From Oscillospiraceae bacterium (lineage in GTDB: Bacteria; Bacillota; Clostridia; Christensenellales; QALW01), in assembly GCA_022009755.1 (NCBI GenBank), contig CP091722.1, positions 380,001 through 444,000 of the forward strand: DNA of 64,000 nt, in the 5' to 3' direction. The notes beneath the pieces are model-generated. The model ran no database searches. It was given only the letters and a program-made list of their open reading frames with translations, and was not told where the DNA came from. The translations under genes and the position numbers were made by a program. Positions 1 to 9,056 of the stretch are shown piece by piece (positions within the stretch are counted from its first letter, which is position 1; every line of letters starts with the position of its first letter).

Positions 1-301
1 CCAGATTAACGGAAGGATGCAGACGCAGACCGCCCTTGTACGGGCCGATAGCACTGTTGAACTGCACACGGAAACCGCGGTTTACATGTATTTTGCCGTT
101 ATCGTCTACCCACGGTACACGGAACATAAGCTGGCGCTCCGGCTCCACGATGCGCTCCAACAACGCGGCATCCTGATACTTCGGATTCTTTTCCAGTACG
201 GGCTCAAGCGAGGTGAGCACCTCGGTAACGGCCTGAATAAACTCCGGCTGATCGGGATTCTTTTTCTTAAGGTTTTCCAGTACATCCTGAATGTAAGACA
301 T
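1..301 (-). CDS. gdhA: NADP-type glutamate dehydrogenase, N-terminal part (truncated by window edge)
   Basis: The first 100 codons of a hexameric glutamate dehydrogenase, which makes glutamate from 2-oxoglutarate and ammonia in the cytoplasm. The protein begins MSYIQDVLENL and carries the family blocks LLERIVEPER, FRVPWVDDNG and SAIGPYKGGLR, matching the E. coli GdhA N-terminus in order and spacing. The start at 301 is fixed by a CGGAGG Shine-Dalgarno at 311-316. The gene runs off the left edge, so the catalytic lysine region and the coenzyme domain are not visible. The 220 bases between it and folT are AT-rich and I see no other gene there. Confidence 0.95.
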   Translation of the reverse strand, partial: MSYIQDVLENLKKKNPDQPEFIQAVTEVLTSLEPVLEKNPKYQDAALLERIVEPERQLMFRVPWVDDNGKIHVNRGFRVQFNSAIGPYKGGLRLHPSVNL

Positions 302-521
302 ATTTCAATACCTCCGTATTTTTTATGCAGATCAAAGTATGCCGCAAATAAAAGCAGCACGGATCCATTACGCAAAAATTATAACACGCAGCAGGCAAAA
401 TATGCAAGAAGAAATTATAAAAATTGCAGATTTTACAGCAAAAAATTGTTTTTTATCGCAAAAACGCTTTTATTTGCAATACTCCATACGCATATTGTAC
501 CGTTTATAAGGTACTCTGGTG

Positions 522-1135
522 TTATTTTTGCTTTGCGTACAAGCGTTTTGCAAAGGGCTGTAAAACGGGAATAAGTATGCATAACAGCACCGTAAAGACC
601 GGAATGTAAAATATCAGTCCCAGTGCGCGGCCGCTCAGAAGCAGAAAATAAGAGGTTCCGGAAAACATAGAGATCCAAAGCGTATTTACGCAAAGAAATA
701 TAAGCTGTACACACACAACGGTTATTACGGTGCGCACAACATTTTTCCAAGACCATTTCTGTGCCGGTGCGGAAAGCAAACCGAGGCGTCCGATGCCGTT
801 ATATACAGCCCATGCCGCTATTGCTGCAATCACAAAGGTCAGTGTGTATAAAGGATTATAGCTTCCGCCTATCGGAGCAATAAGCATTGACAGAAAATCG
901 GAAAAAATGCCGGTAAGCGCACCCATAAAGGGGCCGAAAAGCAGGGCGGCAAGGTATACGGCAATCAAATGAAAGCCTAACCTTGAAATAACAAGGCCGC
1001 CCAAGGGTATATTGAATGTCAGGGTCTTAAGCACGGCTCCCGCTGCAGTCAGCAGGGCGCAGCAAACCCAACCGCAAGCGGCGGGCAGAAAACGGTTTTT
1101 GCGTTTTGACGCATTTTGTTTGTTCTTTCGGACAT
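522..1135 (-). CDS. folT: folate ECF transporter S component (frameshifted near its start)
   Basis: The membrane-embedded substrate-binding subunit of an energy-coupling factor importer, most likely for folate. Residues downstream of the break form about five or six hydrophobic helices with the S-component signatures SRLGFHLIAVYLAALLFGP and a GALTGIFSDFLS segment. A THF riboswitch directly upstream supports folate as substrate. The start ATG at 1135 follows a GAGGAGGTG ribosome site. The frame opened there stops at about 1051, while the membrane-protein frame is open further upstream through RKNRFLPAACGWVCCALLTAAG, so one indel lies between about 1060 and 1110, near A runs. The shared ECF module (EcfA/EcfT) is not in this window. 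Confidence 0.8.
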
Positions 1136-1198
1136 AAAAAACACCTCCTCGTATTCAGAATAGCAGATCCGAAAACGGGGAGGCAAAACACCTTCCTC

Positions 1199-1294
1199 TG
1201 CAGCGGATGCGACGGCGAACCGCAGGCGCAGCCTTTCGTCCGGAGGCAACTTCCCATCCTTACCGACACTTAACGCTCGCTCGTCTACTCTGCA
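1199..1294 (-). promoter_or_regulatory. tetrahydrofolate (THF-I, folT motif) riboswitch
   Basis: Read on the minus strand, the element opens with TGCAGAGTAG, has GCGTTAAGTGT and GGATGGGAAG in the middle, and ends GCATCCGCTGCA. The first and last five bases pair as the closing helix. These blocks match the order and spacing of the THF riboswitch class 1 (AGUAG, GCGUUAAGUG, GAUGGGA, GCAUCCGCU). It sits 64 bases before the folT start. Downstream, a CCTCC at about 1178-1183 could pair with the GAGGAGG ribosome site, which would suit translational control; that last step is inference. Its 5' end overlaps the stop codon of the upstream SpoVB-like gene. Confidence 0.87.
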
Positions 1295-2742
1295 TATTCA
1301 ATGCACCTACTATACGACTTTTTTTTGATTTTGACAATTCCTTTTTCGTGTTTTTCTTCTTTTTTTAAAGCATATACAGCGGTAAGCTGAAGCGTGCATT
1401 CAACGGCGAATTGTATAAGTATGGCTGCTGCATAACCCGTAACTCCGAAAAATCTCGGCAGAAAAAAGCACATAACAAGAGCAACCAGCACCGAGATGAT
1501 ATGCCGCCTGAATAATTCGCGTTCTTTTTTTAATGCAATAAGCACCGAAGTGCATATCTGGCTCAAACCGGCAAATATGCAGCATGGGCTAAGCATAAGC
1601 AGCATTTGTGCCGCTTCGCTGTTTTTATATACGATTCGCCCTATAAGCGGCGCAAAAAGTGCAATAAGTATTCCGGATAAAAGTCCGATGCCTCCGGCTG
1701 CCGCTATTGCAAGCAGTATACGCTTTTTCAGTGCCTGTTTTTTCTTTTCGGCATACAGCTCGGAAAAGCGGGGAAGTAATGTTGCACATAACGCCCCTAT
1801 AACGGTGCAGGGCAGCATAATAAAGGGCATTACCATGCCGTTTATTATCCCGTAGCTGCTTAATGCCTGCGTTGTATCAAGCCCGAACCGAGCCAGACTG
1901 ATAGGAACAATGCTTGCCGTGGCCATGGAAATAAAAGAGGTTATAAATCGGTTTGCACTGATGGGAAGGGCGCTTTTAATAAGAGCTGCGGCGGTGACGC
2001 GCGGTATGCCTTGTGCCTTCTGTTCTTCAAAGGTTGCCGCACCAACATCCTTGCCGCCTTTGCGCTGCCACGTCTTACATACCGCCGCATTCTGTGGACG
2101 TACCTTGTTTTTTCTGCCGCAATACCGCTTTATTGCAAGGCTTGAGGTTAAAAAAGCGGCTATCCCTCCGGCGCTGATACCGGCAACGGCGCCTGCGGCC
2201 TGCAATTCTGCGGAACCGCATATAAATCGTATGCATATCACTGCAATTGCAATTTTTGCGATCTGTTCGGCAATTTCACAAAATGCAACCGCCCGTGTTT
2301 GCTTTACGGCATGCAGATATCCGTCGTTTACAGAGGCGGTGCCGCCGAAAAACACGGCGGGAAGCAGCACAAGAAATATTCCGAAAAGCAAAATATCTTT
2401 AAGCATAAACCATGCAAGAAACGGAGCCAGCATCGCCAGAAGCAATGCGGCAATTCCCGAAACTATCATTCCGAGACGGCGGCCGGTACGAAGCACATTT
2501 TCCGCTCCGCCGCGGGCAATCGCTCCGTACGCAGCGCAGCTGCCCGACACGGCGCCGGGAAGCCCTGAAGAGGGCAGCGACATAAACAGCATATATACGG
2601 TCATTCCGAGCTGGTAAATTCCAAGCGCTTCGCCGGATATGTTTCCCGCCAGCCAAACCTTGTATATAAGTCCAGCCAGCCTCGTAATTATATTTGCACA
2701 CGCCAATACGGCGGCGTTTTTTATAAGCACGCTTTTAGCCAT
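1285..2742 (-). CDS. SpoVB/MurJ-like polysaccharide flippase (MOP superfamily)
   Basis: A polytopic membrane protein of 485 residues with about 12-14 predicted helices. It belongs to the oligosaccharidyl-lipid flippase group that includes stage V sporulation protein B and MurJ. The N-terminus (KSVLIKNAAVLACANIITRLAGLIYKVWL in two overlapping pieces) has the RLAGLIYK motif typical of SpoVB/YtgP proteins. I choose the ATG at 2742 because AGGAAAGGA lies just upstream, although the frame is open 35 codons further. The likely role is moving lipid-linked peptidoglycan precursor during cortex formation; the sequence cannot separate this from a vegetative wall role. The stop codon lies inside the folT riboswitch, so the two genes may be cotranscribed. 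Confidence 0.8.
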   Translation of the reverse strand: MAKSVLIKNAAVLACANIITRLAGLIYKVWLAGNISGEALGIYQLGMTVYMLFMSLPSSGLPGAVSGSCAAYGAIARGGAENVLRTGRRLGMIVSGIAALLLAMLAPFLAWFMLKDILLFGIFLVLLPAVFFGGTASVNDGYLHAVKQTRAVAFCEIAEQIAKIAIAVICIRFICGSAELQAAGAVAGISAGGIAAFLTSSLAIKRYCGRKNKVRPQNAAVCKTWQRKGGKDVGAATFEEQKAQGIPRVTAAALIKSALPISANRFITSFISMATASIVPISLARFGLDTTQALSSYGIINGMVMPFIMLPCTVIGALCATLLPRFSELYAEKKKQALKKRILLAIAAAGGIGLLSGILIALFAPLIGRIVYKNSEAAQMLLMLSPCCIFAGLSQICTSVLIALKKERELFRRHIISVLVALVMCFFLPRFFGVTGYAAAILIQFAVECTLQLTAVYALKKEEKHEKGIVKIKKKSYSRCIEYAE

Positions 2743-2938
2743 TATTTTCCTTTCCTTGCCTTGTGCCCTAAAGCCATACGGCTGTTTCGGCAAAAGTAAC
2801 TTGCAAATTTGATAAAAGCCTGCTATCATTTTTATATAATAAATCAAACAGCTATGAGCATTGCTGATAAAAATAGTTTTGGCTTAATAGATATTTGCGT
2901 TAAACAGCAGCTGAAGCCATTAGGCGAGGGGACACATA

Positions 2939-4105
2939 ATGAACAATATCAACACATTCGGATTGATTCTTCCCAAGGAAACGGTGTTTGCAAGCGGCAG
3001 CTTTGCAGGCTTGGGACAAAGGCTGAAAAGATACGAGCGCGTATTGGCGCTCTGTTCGCGCAGTGCGGTAAGAAACGGCCTGTTTGACAGCTTAACACAG
3101 CAGGATGGCCCCGAATATATTCTTTATGAATACGGCTCCGGAGAACCTACGGCGGAAGCCGTGGATGCGGCCGCGGCCGCGGCGCGCGAGGGTGGCTGCG
3201 ATGCGGTAATGGGGCTCGGAGGGGGCAGCGTGATGGATACCGCCAAGGCGGCAGCTGCCGTTGCCGTAAACGGCGGTTACTGCGAGGAATATCTCGAAGG
3301 AGTGGGAACAGGCAGAACACTTCAATACGATCCGCTGCCCTTTATTGCCGTGCCCACAACAAGCGGCACCGGAGCCGAAGCCACAAAGAATGCGGTAATA
3401 TCAAACGGCAAAAAGCACTATAAAAAAAGTATGCGCTTTGATAAAATGATGGCATCTCTCGTGCTGATCGATCCGTTGCTTACTCTTTCTCTGCCCAAGA
3501 ATACAACCGCAAGCAGCGGAATGGACGCGTTGACGCAGCTGATTGAAAGCTATACCTCTATCAAGGCCAATGCTTTCACCAAAGCAATATGCCTTGAAGC
3601 GCTCGGCCGTGCAGACGCGCTTATAAAAGCCTGGAATAATGGCAATGATGTTGCCGCACGGGAGAATATGTCCTATTGCGCATTTGTCAGCGGAGTGGCT
3701 CTTGCAAACAGCGGTTTGGGGGCGGCACACGGTTTTGCTTCGGGTCTTGGAGCATACACCGAGCTTTCTCACGGTATGGCATGCGCGATACTGCTGCCGC
3801 ATGTAATGCGATTCAATATAGAGGCTTCTGCAAATATTCCGGCATACGCCGAGGTGGGACGCGCACTGCTGAAAGCCTTCGGCCGTGTGCAGCCTTCGGA
3901 TGAGCTTTGTGCCGCCCGGGCCGGAGAAGAGATTATAACCGGTCTTTGCCGAGAAATGGAGATTCCGTCCGATCTGAGCTTTCTAAATATTTCACAGCAT
4001 ACGGTTTCAGACATTGTAAGCGCTTCAATGGGGGGCAGTATGAAAGGAAATCCGATTTTGATGGATGTTAAAACCGCAGAACACTTTTTAAGGCAGCTTA
4101 TATAA
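2939..4105 (+). CDS. iron-containing alcohol dehydrogenase
   Basis: A group III NAD(P)-dependent alcohol dehydrogenase of 388 residues, in the usual size range. The nucleotide loop GLGGGSVMDTAKA is at about residues 92-104 and the family block PTTSGTGAEATKNAVI at about 140-155. Metal ligands expected in this family are seen in GMDALTQ, GAAHGFAS and SHGMACA. The canonical DALTHAIE ligand histidine is replaced here by glutamine (DALTQLIE), so metal dependence is uncertain. The start follows GAGGGGACA. It likely interconverts an aldehyde and an alcohol in fermentation; the substrate cannot be read from the sequence. It stands alone, divergent from the flippase gene. Confidence 0.88.
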   Translation: MNNINTFGLILPKETVFASGSFAGLGQRLKRYERVLALCSRSAVRNGLFDSLTQQDGPEYILYEYGSGEPTAEAVDAAAAAAREGGCDAVMGLGGGSVMDTAKAAAAVAVNGGYCEEYLEGVGTGRTLQYDPLPFIAVPTTSGTGAEATKNAVISNGKKHYKKSMRFDKMMASLVLIDPLLTLSLPKNTTASSGMDALTQLIESYTSIKANAFTKAICLEALGRADALIKAWNNGNDVAARENMSYCAFVSGVALANSGLGAAHGFASGLGAYTELSHGMACAILLPHVMRFNIEASANIPAYAEVGRALLKAFGRVQPSDELCAARAGEEIITGLCREMEIPSDLSFLNISQHTVSDIVSASMGGSMKGNPILMDVKTAEHFLRQLI

Positions 4106-4211
4106 GCAGTACATATCGGCTTTGCGCAGTGCCGTATCTGCACAATAAAACTGCGTACTTAGACAAAAGGCGGTCTTTTAATGCTCAAATAAATCGTGTA
4201 TGAAAAGGAAA

Positions 4212-4240
4212 TTGTCCGGCTTTTTTCGCATATATATCAT
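4212..4240 (+). promoter_or_regulatory. possible promoter for the LysM gene
   Basis: TTGTCC and TATCAT are separated by 17 bases, ending 14 bases before the start codon of the LysM gene. The short leader just holds the GGGGTG ribosome site. The match to a housekeeping sigma-A promoter is fair, not strong; a sporulation sigma factor is possible. Confidence 0.4.
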
Positions 4241-4254
4241 ACGGGGTGATATAT

Positions 4255-5043
4255 ATGCTTATTTTTTATACAGTCAGACAGGAAGATACCGCCGAATCCA
4301 TTGCCGGGCGCTTCTGCACATCAGTATCCGACCTTGTAAGGCTGAACGGGGCCGAAAACATAATTCCCGATAAAAGGGTGCTTATCAGGTCGCAGCTTCG
4401 TCCGCCGAAGTGGCTGTGCGGAGCAATACAATGGCTTGAGGAGCCGTCAAAAGCACAGCTTGAGGCTTTGACAAGGCTGCTTGCGGAGGAAAAACAGTGC
4501 TGCGTGAGCAAATGCGAGCCGTGCGGAGAACCGCTGCCGCAGGAAACAAAACAGACGGACTGCACAAAACTCGACAATTGCGGACAGAAAGCAAATCCCG
4601 ACAGTAGGCAGGAATGTGAAACGGAAAACAAGAACGGAAAAACTGCGGGTTGTGCCGGCGGCATCGATAGCGCGGATAATTGCGGCTGCGGCAAAAACAT
4701 ACAGGAAGAGTCTGCCGGCAATAAGGGAGGAAACGGCGAGAAAAAGAGCGGTATTGAATATACGGTATGTCCCGGCGATACGGCGGCTTCCATAGCTGCA
4801 CGCTTCGGGCTTACTCCCAGAATAGTGCAATGTGCATGCGGCGGAGAAGCACCTGCTTCGGGCGCGCATATAGTGCTTCCTTCAATACGCTCAAGAAGGT
4901 ATTTTTACACGGTAAGAATAGGGGATACGGTGGGCAGGATCGCCAGACGCTACTGCACAAATGCAGAGGGCATATTGACGCTTAACTGCATTTCTCCAAA
5001 TGAAAAACTTATGCCGGGGATGCGGCTTGTAATAGTGCCGTGA
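4255..5043 (+). CDS. LysM-repeat protein with cysteine-rich linker
   Basis: A 262-residue protein with three LysM peptidoglycan-binding repeats: one at the N-terminus (FYTVRQEDTAESIAGRF), and two in tandem in the C-terminal third (YTVCPGDTAASIAARF and FYTVRIGDTVGRIARRY). Between them is a hydrophilic stretch of about 100 residues, rich in Cys, Gly, Asn and Glu. I see no signal peptide, which resembles mother-cell spore coat or cortex-surface proteins such as SafA rather than exported wall proteins; that reading is inference. The ATG at 4255 is preferred over an in-frame GTG at 4246 because GGGG at 4243-4246 then has suitable spacing. Confidence 0.75.
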   Translation: MLIFYTVRQEDTAESIAGRFCTSVSDLVRLNGAENIIPDKRVLIRSQLRPPKWLCGAIQWLEEPSKAQLEALTRLLAEEKQCCVSKCEPCGEPLPQETKQTDCTKLDNCGQKANPDSRQECETENKNGKTAGCAGGIDSADNCGCGKNIQEESAGNKGGNGEKKSGIEYTVCPGDTAASIAARFGLTPRIVQCACGGEAPASGAHIVLPSIRSRRYFYTVRIGDTVGRIARRYCTNAEGILTLNCISPNEKLMPGMRLVIVP

Positions 5044-5067
5044 TTTTCAGGCAAAACAGCTGACAAT

Positions 5068-5103
5068 AACGCCCCTGAAGCATTTAGGCTTTCAGGGGCG
5101 TTT
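5068..5103. terminator. terminator hairpin between convergent genes
   Basis: AACGCCCCTGAA and TTCAGGGGCGTT form a 12-bp perfect stem with an 11-base loop, centred between the LysM gene (+) and the MATE gene (-). The T-tracts on either side are short, so it may act weakly in both directions. Confidence 0.7.
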
Positions 5104-5118
5104 ACATCGGTTTTTGTA

Positions 5119-6474
5119 TTATATGGCTCTTTTATTCTCCCATCGTCCGCTGAAATAGCGTCCTATAAACAGGGCGGCGCGGAATATCCAGTCAATATAC
5201 ATTGCAAACCACACGCCGAAAAGTCCCATTCCCATAGCCTGTCCCAAAATATACGAAAATCCCAAACGGAATATTCCCATGGTGATCATGGAGCTGTACA
5301 TTGTAAACTTCACATCGCCGGCGGCGCGCAAGGCATTGGGCAAGGTGAAAGCGGCGGGCCATATAAGTGCGGAGGCTATGCCGAAGGAGTAAACAATATC
5401 TTCGGCATACGAGCTTGCGAGTTCGGATAAGTTGAACGCTCCAACAAGCGGTTTGGCAAAAATAACCATAAGCACATTGAGTGCGTTCATTGCAACATAG
5501 GTATATATCATCAGCTTTCGCACATAAAACCTTGCCTGAACATGGTCGCCCGCGCCCATACACTGTCCCACTACCGTAACCATAGCCAAACCTATCGCGC
5601 TTCCCGGAATATTTGAAATCGAGGCAATAGTGCCGGAAATGGCATTTGCTGCAATAGCCGCCGTGCCGAATGTGGTAACAAGCGAAGCTATCATCAGCTT
5701 TCCCACCTGAAAGGCGCCGTTTTCAAATCCGCTTGGAATACCGATTGCAAGAATGCGTTTTGTCATATTCCAGTCAAATTCGGGGCGGAAAAGGGAATCG
5801 ATAAATATTATCTGTCCGCGGCGGGAAATAAGTACCAGCATTATAATCGCGCCCGCTATACGGGAAATAAGAGTGGATATTGCGGCGCCGGCAGCACCCC
5901 AGCCAAGCACATATATTCCTACGGCATTGCCCGCAACATTCAGCACATTCATTATCAGCGCAACAAACATGGATACTCGGCTGTTTCCCACCGCGCGGTA
6001 TAATGCGGCGCAGGAATTAAAAATCGCAAGAAAGGGGTAGGAGATACTGGTTATAAGAAAGTAATTTACGGCAACCTCCATAACCTCCTGTTCGATTTTT
6101 CCGAACACCGTGCTGAGGATAAATTTTCTGAAGCACAGGCAAATAGCCATAAGCGCGCCGGAAAGCACAATCGAGGCGTTAAGCAGCTGTTTTGCGGAGC
6201 GGCAGGCGTTATTTGTCTCGCTTCTGCCGATGTACTGTGCCGCAACAACGGCGCCGCCGGTAGCAAGAGCGGAGAAAATCTGAATTACCAATATATTTAT
6301 CGAATCTACAAGGGAAACGCCTGATACGGAGTTTTCTCCCACATACGATACCATAATGGTGTCGGCAAAGCCTACGGCAATTGCTAAAAACTGCTCAATA
6401 ACAAGCGGAATAATTAATAAAAAAATAGCTCTTTTTCTTGAAAAAAAGCGCTTTGCGGAAAATTGCGGATGCAT
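5119..6474 (-). CDS. MATE family multidrug/sodium antiporter
   Basis: A 451-residue integral membrane protein of about 12 helices, the standard size of the multidrug and toxic compound extrusion family. Typical features are the N-terminal IPLVIEQFLAIAVGFADTIMV region, the LLNASI and ALYRAVGN segments, and the second-half repeat starting near IGIPSGFENGAFQVGKLMIAS. Such proteins export cationic drugs or metabolites against a sodium or proton gradient. The stop is 3 bases beyond the upstream lipoprotein gene's end, so the lipoprotein and the exporter are probably one minus-strand transcript. Substrate unknown. Confidence 0.9.
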   Translation of the reverse strand: MHPQFSAKRFFSRKRAIFLLIIPLVIEQFLAIAVGFADTIMVSYVGENSVSGVSLVDSINILVIQIFSALATGGAVVAAQYIGRSETNNACRSAKQLLNASIVLSGALMAICLCFRKFILSTVFGKIEQEVMEVAVNYFLITSISYPFLAIFNSCAALYRAVGNSRVSMFVALIMNVLNVAGNAVGIYVLGWGAAGAAISTLISRIAGAIIMLVLISRRGQIIFIDSLFRPEFDWNMTKRILAIGIPSGFENGAFQVGKLMIASLVTTFGTAAIAANAISGTIASISNIPGSAIGLAMVTVVGQCMGAGDHVQARFYVRKLMIYTYVAMNALNVLMVIFAKPLVGAFNLSELASSYAEDIVYSFGIASALIWPAAFTLPNALRAAGDVKFTMYSSMITMGIFRLGFSYILGQAMGMGLFGVWFAMYIDWIFRAALFIGRYFSGRWENKRAI

Positions 6475-6477
6475 ATA

Positions 6478-7029
6478 TCAGAACTCCAATGATCCCTTGA
6501 ATTGTGTTTTGCAGGAGCTGTCGTCATTGAATATAACGGACAACTCAAAAGTATAAATACCGCTGCGCGGCTGACGGAGCATTACGGCAAGATACACGGA
6601 AGTCTGGTATTTGACTTCAAGGTTTTCCACTTCCTGCTGCGTCATAATACGGAAATCTGCGTTTTTTTCGTTTTCGCTGATCGAAAGAACGGAAACGCTC
6701 TTAACTATATCAACACTGTCTCCGTCCAGATTTATCGCAACTGCACCGCCTTCCCGATCAAGGGTAATAACCTCCGCATAAAAATCCGGTTCGTCCTCGG
6801 CCCCTGTGCTTCTGGGAGTCAGCAACGGCAATAATGAATCTTCGGGCACCGCAGTCGGCGTTGCGGGATCTACATATACTCTCTCTGTAACCGCGGCAGT
6901 GGCGCTTTCTTCAATTTCCGCATCCCTGCATGCCGTAAGCCCGCAAACAAGAAGGAATAACACAAAAAGCACAAATACTTTGGCTGTGTTTCTTTTCATC
7001 GGTAAAACATTCATGCCGTACCGCGTCAC
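6478..7029 (-). CDS. predicted lipoprotein of unknown function
   Basis: I do not recognise the family. The N-terminus has a positively charged stretch (MKRNTAK), a hydrophobic core and a lipobox (LTAC), with the lipidated cysteine at about residue 34, so it should be anchored on the outer face of the membrane. A Thr/Pro/Glu-rich linker (about 35-75) is followed by a mostly beta-strand domain. The GTG at 7029 is chosen because AAGGAG lies 10 bases upstream; ATGs at 7014 and 6999 are in frame but lack a clear ribosome site. It lies 3 bases before the MATE exporter gene and may be an accessory to it. Confidence 0.65.
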   Translation of the reverse strand: MTRYGMNVLPMKRNTAKVFVLFVLFLLVCGLTACRDAEIEESATAAVTERVYVDPATPTAVPEDSLLPLLTPRSTGAEDEPDFYAEVITLDREGGAVAINLDGDSVDIVKSVSVLSISENEKNADFRIMTQQEVENLEVKYQTSVYLAVMLRQPRSGIYTFELSVIFNDDSSCKTQFKGSLEF

Positions 7030-7324
7030 GGGACGGCGACTCCTTAAATATTCTGTTTCTGCCCGCTGCTGCCTGCAAACACCGAAATATTCATAAAAGC
7101 AGCATGCTGTAATATGTACTTTATTTAAACAAAGTAATCCGGCAGAAAATACATTAATATTATACTCCGATTTGATTTTATTGCAAGCGTATCCGCCTGA
7201 CGAAGGCTTTTGCGGGCAATTTGATCTTGCATTTTTATCTGCTGCCGGCTTTATGCAGGCGGCATATAAAGCAAAAAAAGCAGATATTTCGCAGCCTTAT
7301 TTTTTGACAGAATATAAAAACAGT

Positions 7325-7353
7325 TTGATTATGTGCGGAAAAAATAGTATAAT
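7325..7353 (+). promoter_or_regulatory. sigma-A-type promoter for mnmA
   Basis: TTGATT and TATAAT are separated by exactly 17 bases, 73 bases before the mnmA start. The intergenic stretch from 7030 to 7324 shows no gene that I can support. Confidence 0.7.
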
Positions 7354-7426
7354 TAAAAATCGGCTGTGTCAGCGTGCATCGCAGCAGCGACCGGTTAAAC
7401 CGGCATTTTTACGGAGGAATAAAGGA

Positions 7427-8497
7427 TTGGATAAAATTGTTGTCGGTATGTCCGGAGGAGTGGACAGCGCCGTGGCGGCACTGCTGTTGAAAAAGCAGGG
7501 ATATGATGTCGTCGGCGTCTTCATGAATAACTGGGACGAGCAGGACGAGGACGGCGTTTGCTGTGCCGCAGAGGATTTTGATGATGTAAAAGCCGTATGT
7601 GCAAGGCTTGATATCCCGTATTACAGTGTAAGCTTTGCAAAGGAGTACTGGGATAGAGTATTCAGCATTTTTTTGAAGGAGTATTCGGCCGGACGCACTC
7701 CGAATCCGGATATTCTTTGCAACAGTGAAATAAAATTCAATGCGTTTCTCGATTTTGCCATAAAACTGGGCAGCGGCTGCATTGCTACCGGGCACTATGT
7801 CAGAAGCAAAAATGAAAACGGCATCCGTTATCTTCTTAAAGGTACGGATCCCGGGAAGGATCAGAGCTATTTTCTTTGCGGGCTTAATCAGGAAATGCTT
7901 TCGCGCGCCGTCTTTCCGGTGGGCGGTATGTACAAAAGCGATGTCAGAAAGCTTGCGCAGGAAGCCGGGCTGGCCGTCAGCCGCAAAAAGGATTCAACCG
8001 GTATATGCTTTATAGGCGAAAGACGCTTCCGCGAATTTCTGAAAAAATATATTCCGGCTTCACCCGGAGAAATGCGCACGCTTTCCGGGCGCTGTATGGG
8101 CATGCATGAGGGCGCGGCGTATTATACTCTCGGACAGCGTCACGGTTTGGGTATCGGCGGAGATAACGACGGCCGTCCGTGGTTTGTAGTGGGAAAAGAT
8201 GTAAAAAATAATATACTCTATGTTGAACAGGGGGAGCACGAAGCGCTGTACAGCCGCACTGCGTATACGGAGGCCTTCAACTGGATATCCGGGATTCCGG
8301 CTGCACATTTCCGCTGTACTGCGCGTTTCAGATACCGCCAGAGCGATCAGCCGGTGGAGGTATCGGTGCAGCAGGACGGCACAGTGCGCATTACTGCCGA
8401 TGATTTGCAGCGCGCCGTAACGCCGGGGCAGTCTGCCGTGCTGTATGACGGCGATATATGCCTGGGCGGCGCAGTGGTGGAGCATACCGAAAAATAA
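7427..8497 (+). CDS. mnmA: tRNA-specific 2-thiouridylase MnmA
   Basis: Adds sulfur to U34 of tRNA-Lys, -Glu and -Gln using ATP and a persulfide donor. The P-loop GMSGGVDS is at residues 7-14. The catalytic cysteines are in NPDILCNSEIKF (about residue 98) and DSTGICFIGERRF (second half). Length 356 is usual. Translation most likely starts at the TTG at 7427, because GGAGG lies 9 bases before it and MDKIVVGMSGG is the normal N-terminus; upstream in-frame codons are not conserved protein. It is monocistronic or followed by the thioesterase gene 36 bases later. Confidence 0.95.
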   Translation: MDKIVVGMSGGVDSAVAALLLKKQGYDVVGVFMNNWDEQDEDGVCCAAEDFDDVKAVCARLDIPYYSVSFAKEYWDRVFSIFLKEYSAGRTPNPDILCNSEIKFNAFLDFAIKLGSGCIATGHYVRSKNENGIRYLLKGTDPGKDQSYFLCGLNQEMLSRAVFPVGGMYKSDVRKLAQEAGLAVSRKKDSTGICFIGERRFREFLKKYIPASPGEMRTLSGRCMGMHEGAAYYTLGQRHGLGIGGDNDGRPWFVVGKDVKNNILYVEQGEHEALYSRTAYTEAFNWISGIPAAHFRCTARFRYRQSDQPVEVSVQQDGTVRITADDLQRAVTPGQSAVLYDGDICLGGAVVEHTEK

Positions 8498-8533
8498 GCC
8501 GTAGATTTAATATTTTATTGCGGAGGAAAAGAA

Positions 8534-9001
8534 ATGGACTGTAAAAAGATAAGCGATTCCAAGTGCGAAGGCGTATATTTGGTTCTCAGCCAGCATATAA
8601 ACGGCAGCGGCCGGCTTTTCGGCGGAATACTTCTTCAATGGATAGATACTGTCGGCGCCGTTGTTGCCCGCCGTCACAGCGGCTGTGAGGTTACAACCGC
8701 TTCCATTGATAACCTCCAGTTTGTAAAGCCGGTAACGATAAACAGCACGGTGGTGATAAAGGGGTATCTTACATATGTGGGACATACATCAATGGAGGTG
8801 TGTGTGGAAACATATACCGAGGATATGGGCGGCCAGACCAATCTTGTAAACAAGGCGTATCTGGTTTTTGTTGCAATGAAAGACGGACGGCCCACCCCGG
8901 TGCCCGGATTGCTGCTTGAAAACGAAACGGAAATTCGCGAAAATGAAAACGGCTGCAAAAGACAGGAACTGCGCAGGCACAGACGCGCGGCAAACTACTG
9001 A
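8534..9001 (+). CDS. acyl-CoA thioesterase (hotdog fold, YciA/BFIT type)
   Basis: A 155-residue hotdog-fold hydrolase that cleaves acyl-CoA to free acid and CoA in the cytosol. The segment NGSGRLFGGILLQWIDTVGA has the N...G...GG..L.W.D pattern of the YciA/cytosolic acyl-CoA hydrolase family, and the second-half VGHTSMEVCVETYTED block fits the strand carrying the CoA-binding face. GCGGAGG precedes the ATG. Substrate chain length cannot be inferred. Confidence 0.85.
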   Translation: MDCKKISDSKCEGVYLVLSQHINGSGRLFGGILLQWIDTVGAVVARRHSGCEVTTASIDNLQFVKPVTINSTVVIKGYLTYVGHTSMEVCVETYTEDMGGQTNLVNKAYLVFVAMKDGRPTPVPGLLLENETEIRENENGCKRQELRRHRRAANY

Positions 9002-9056
9002 TTTTTTAGCAGGGAAAGCCGAAAGAATATTATAACTGCTTTGCATAAGCGCCGTA

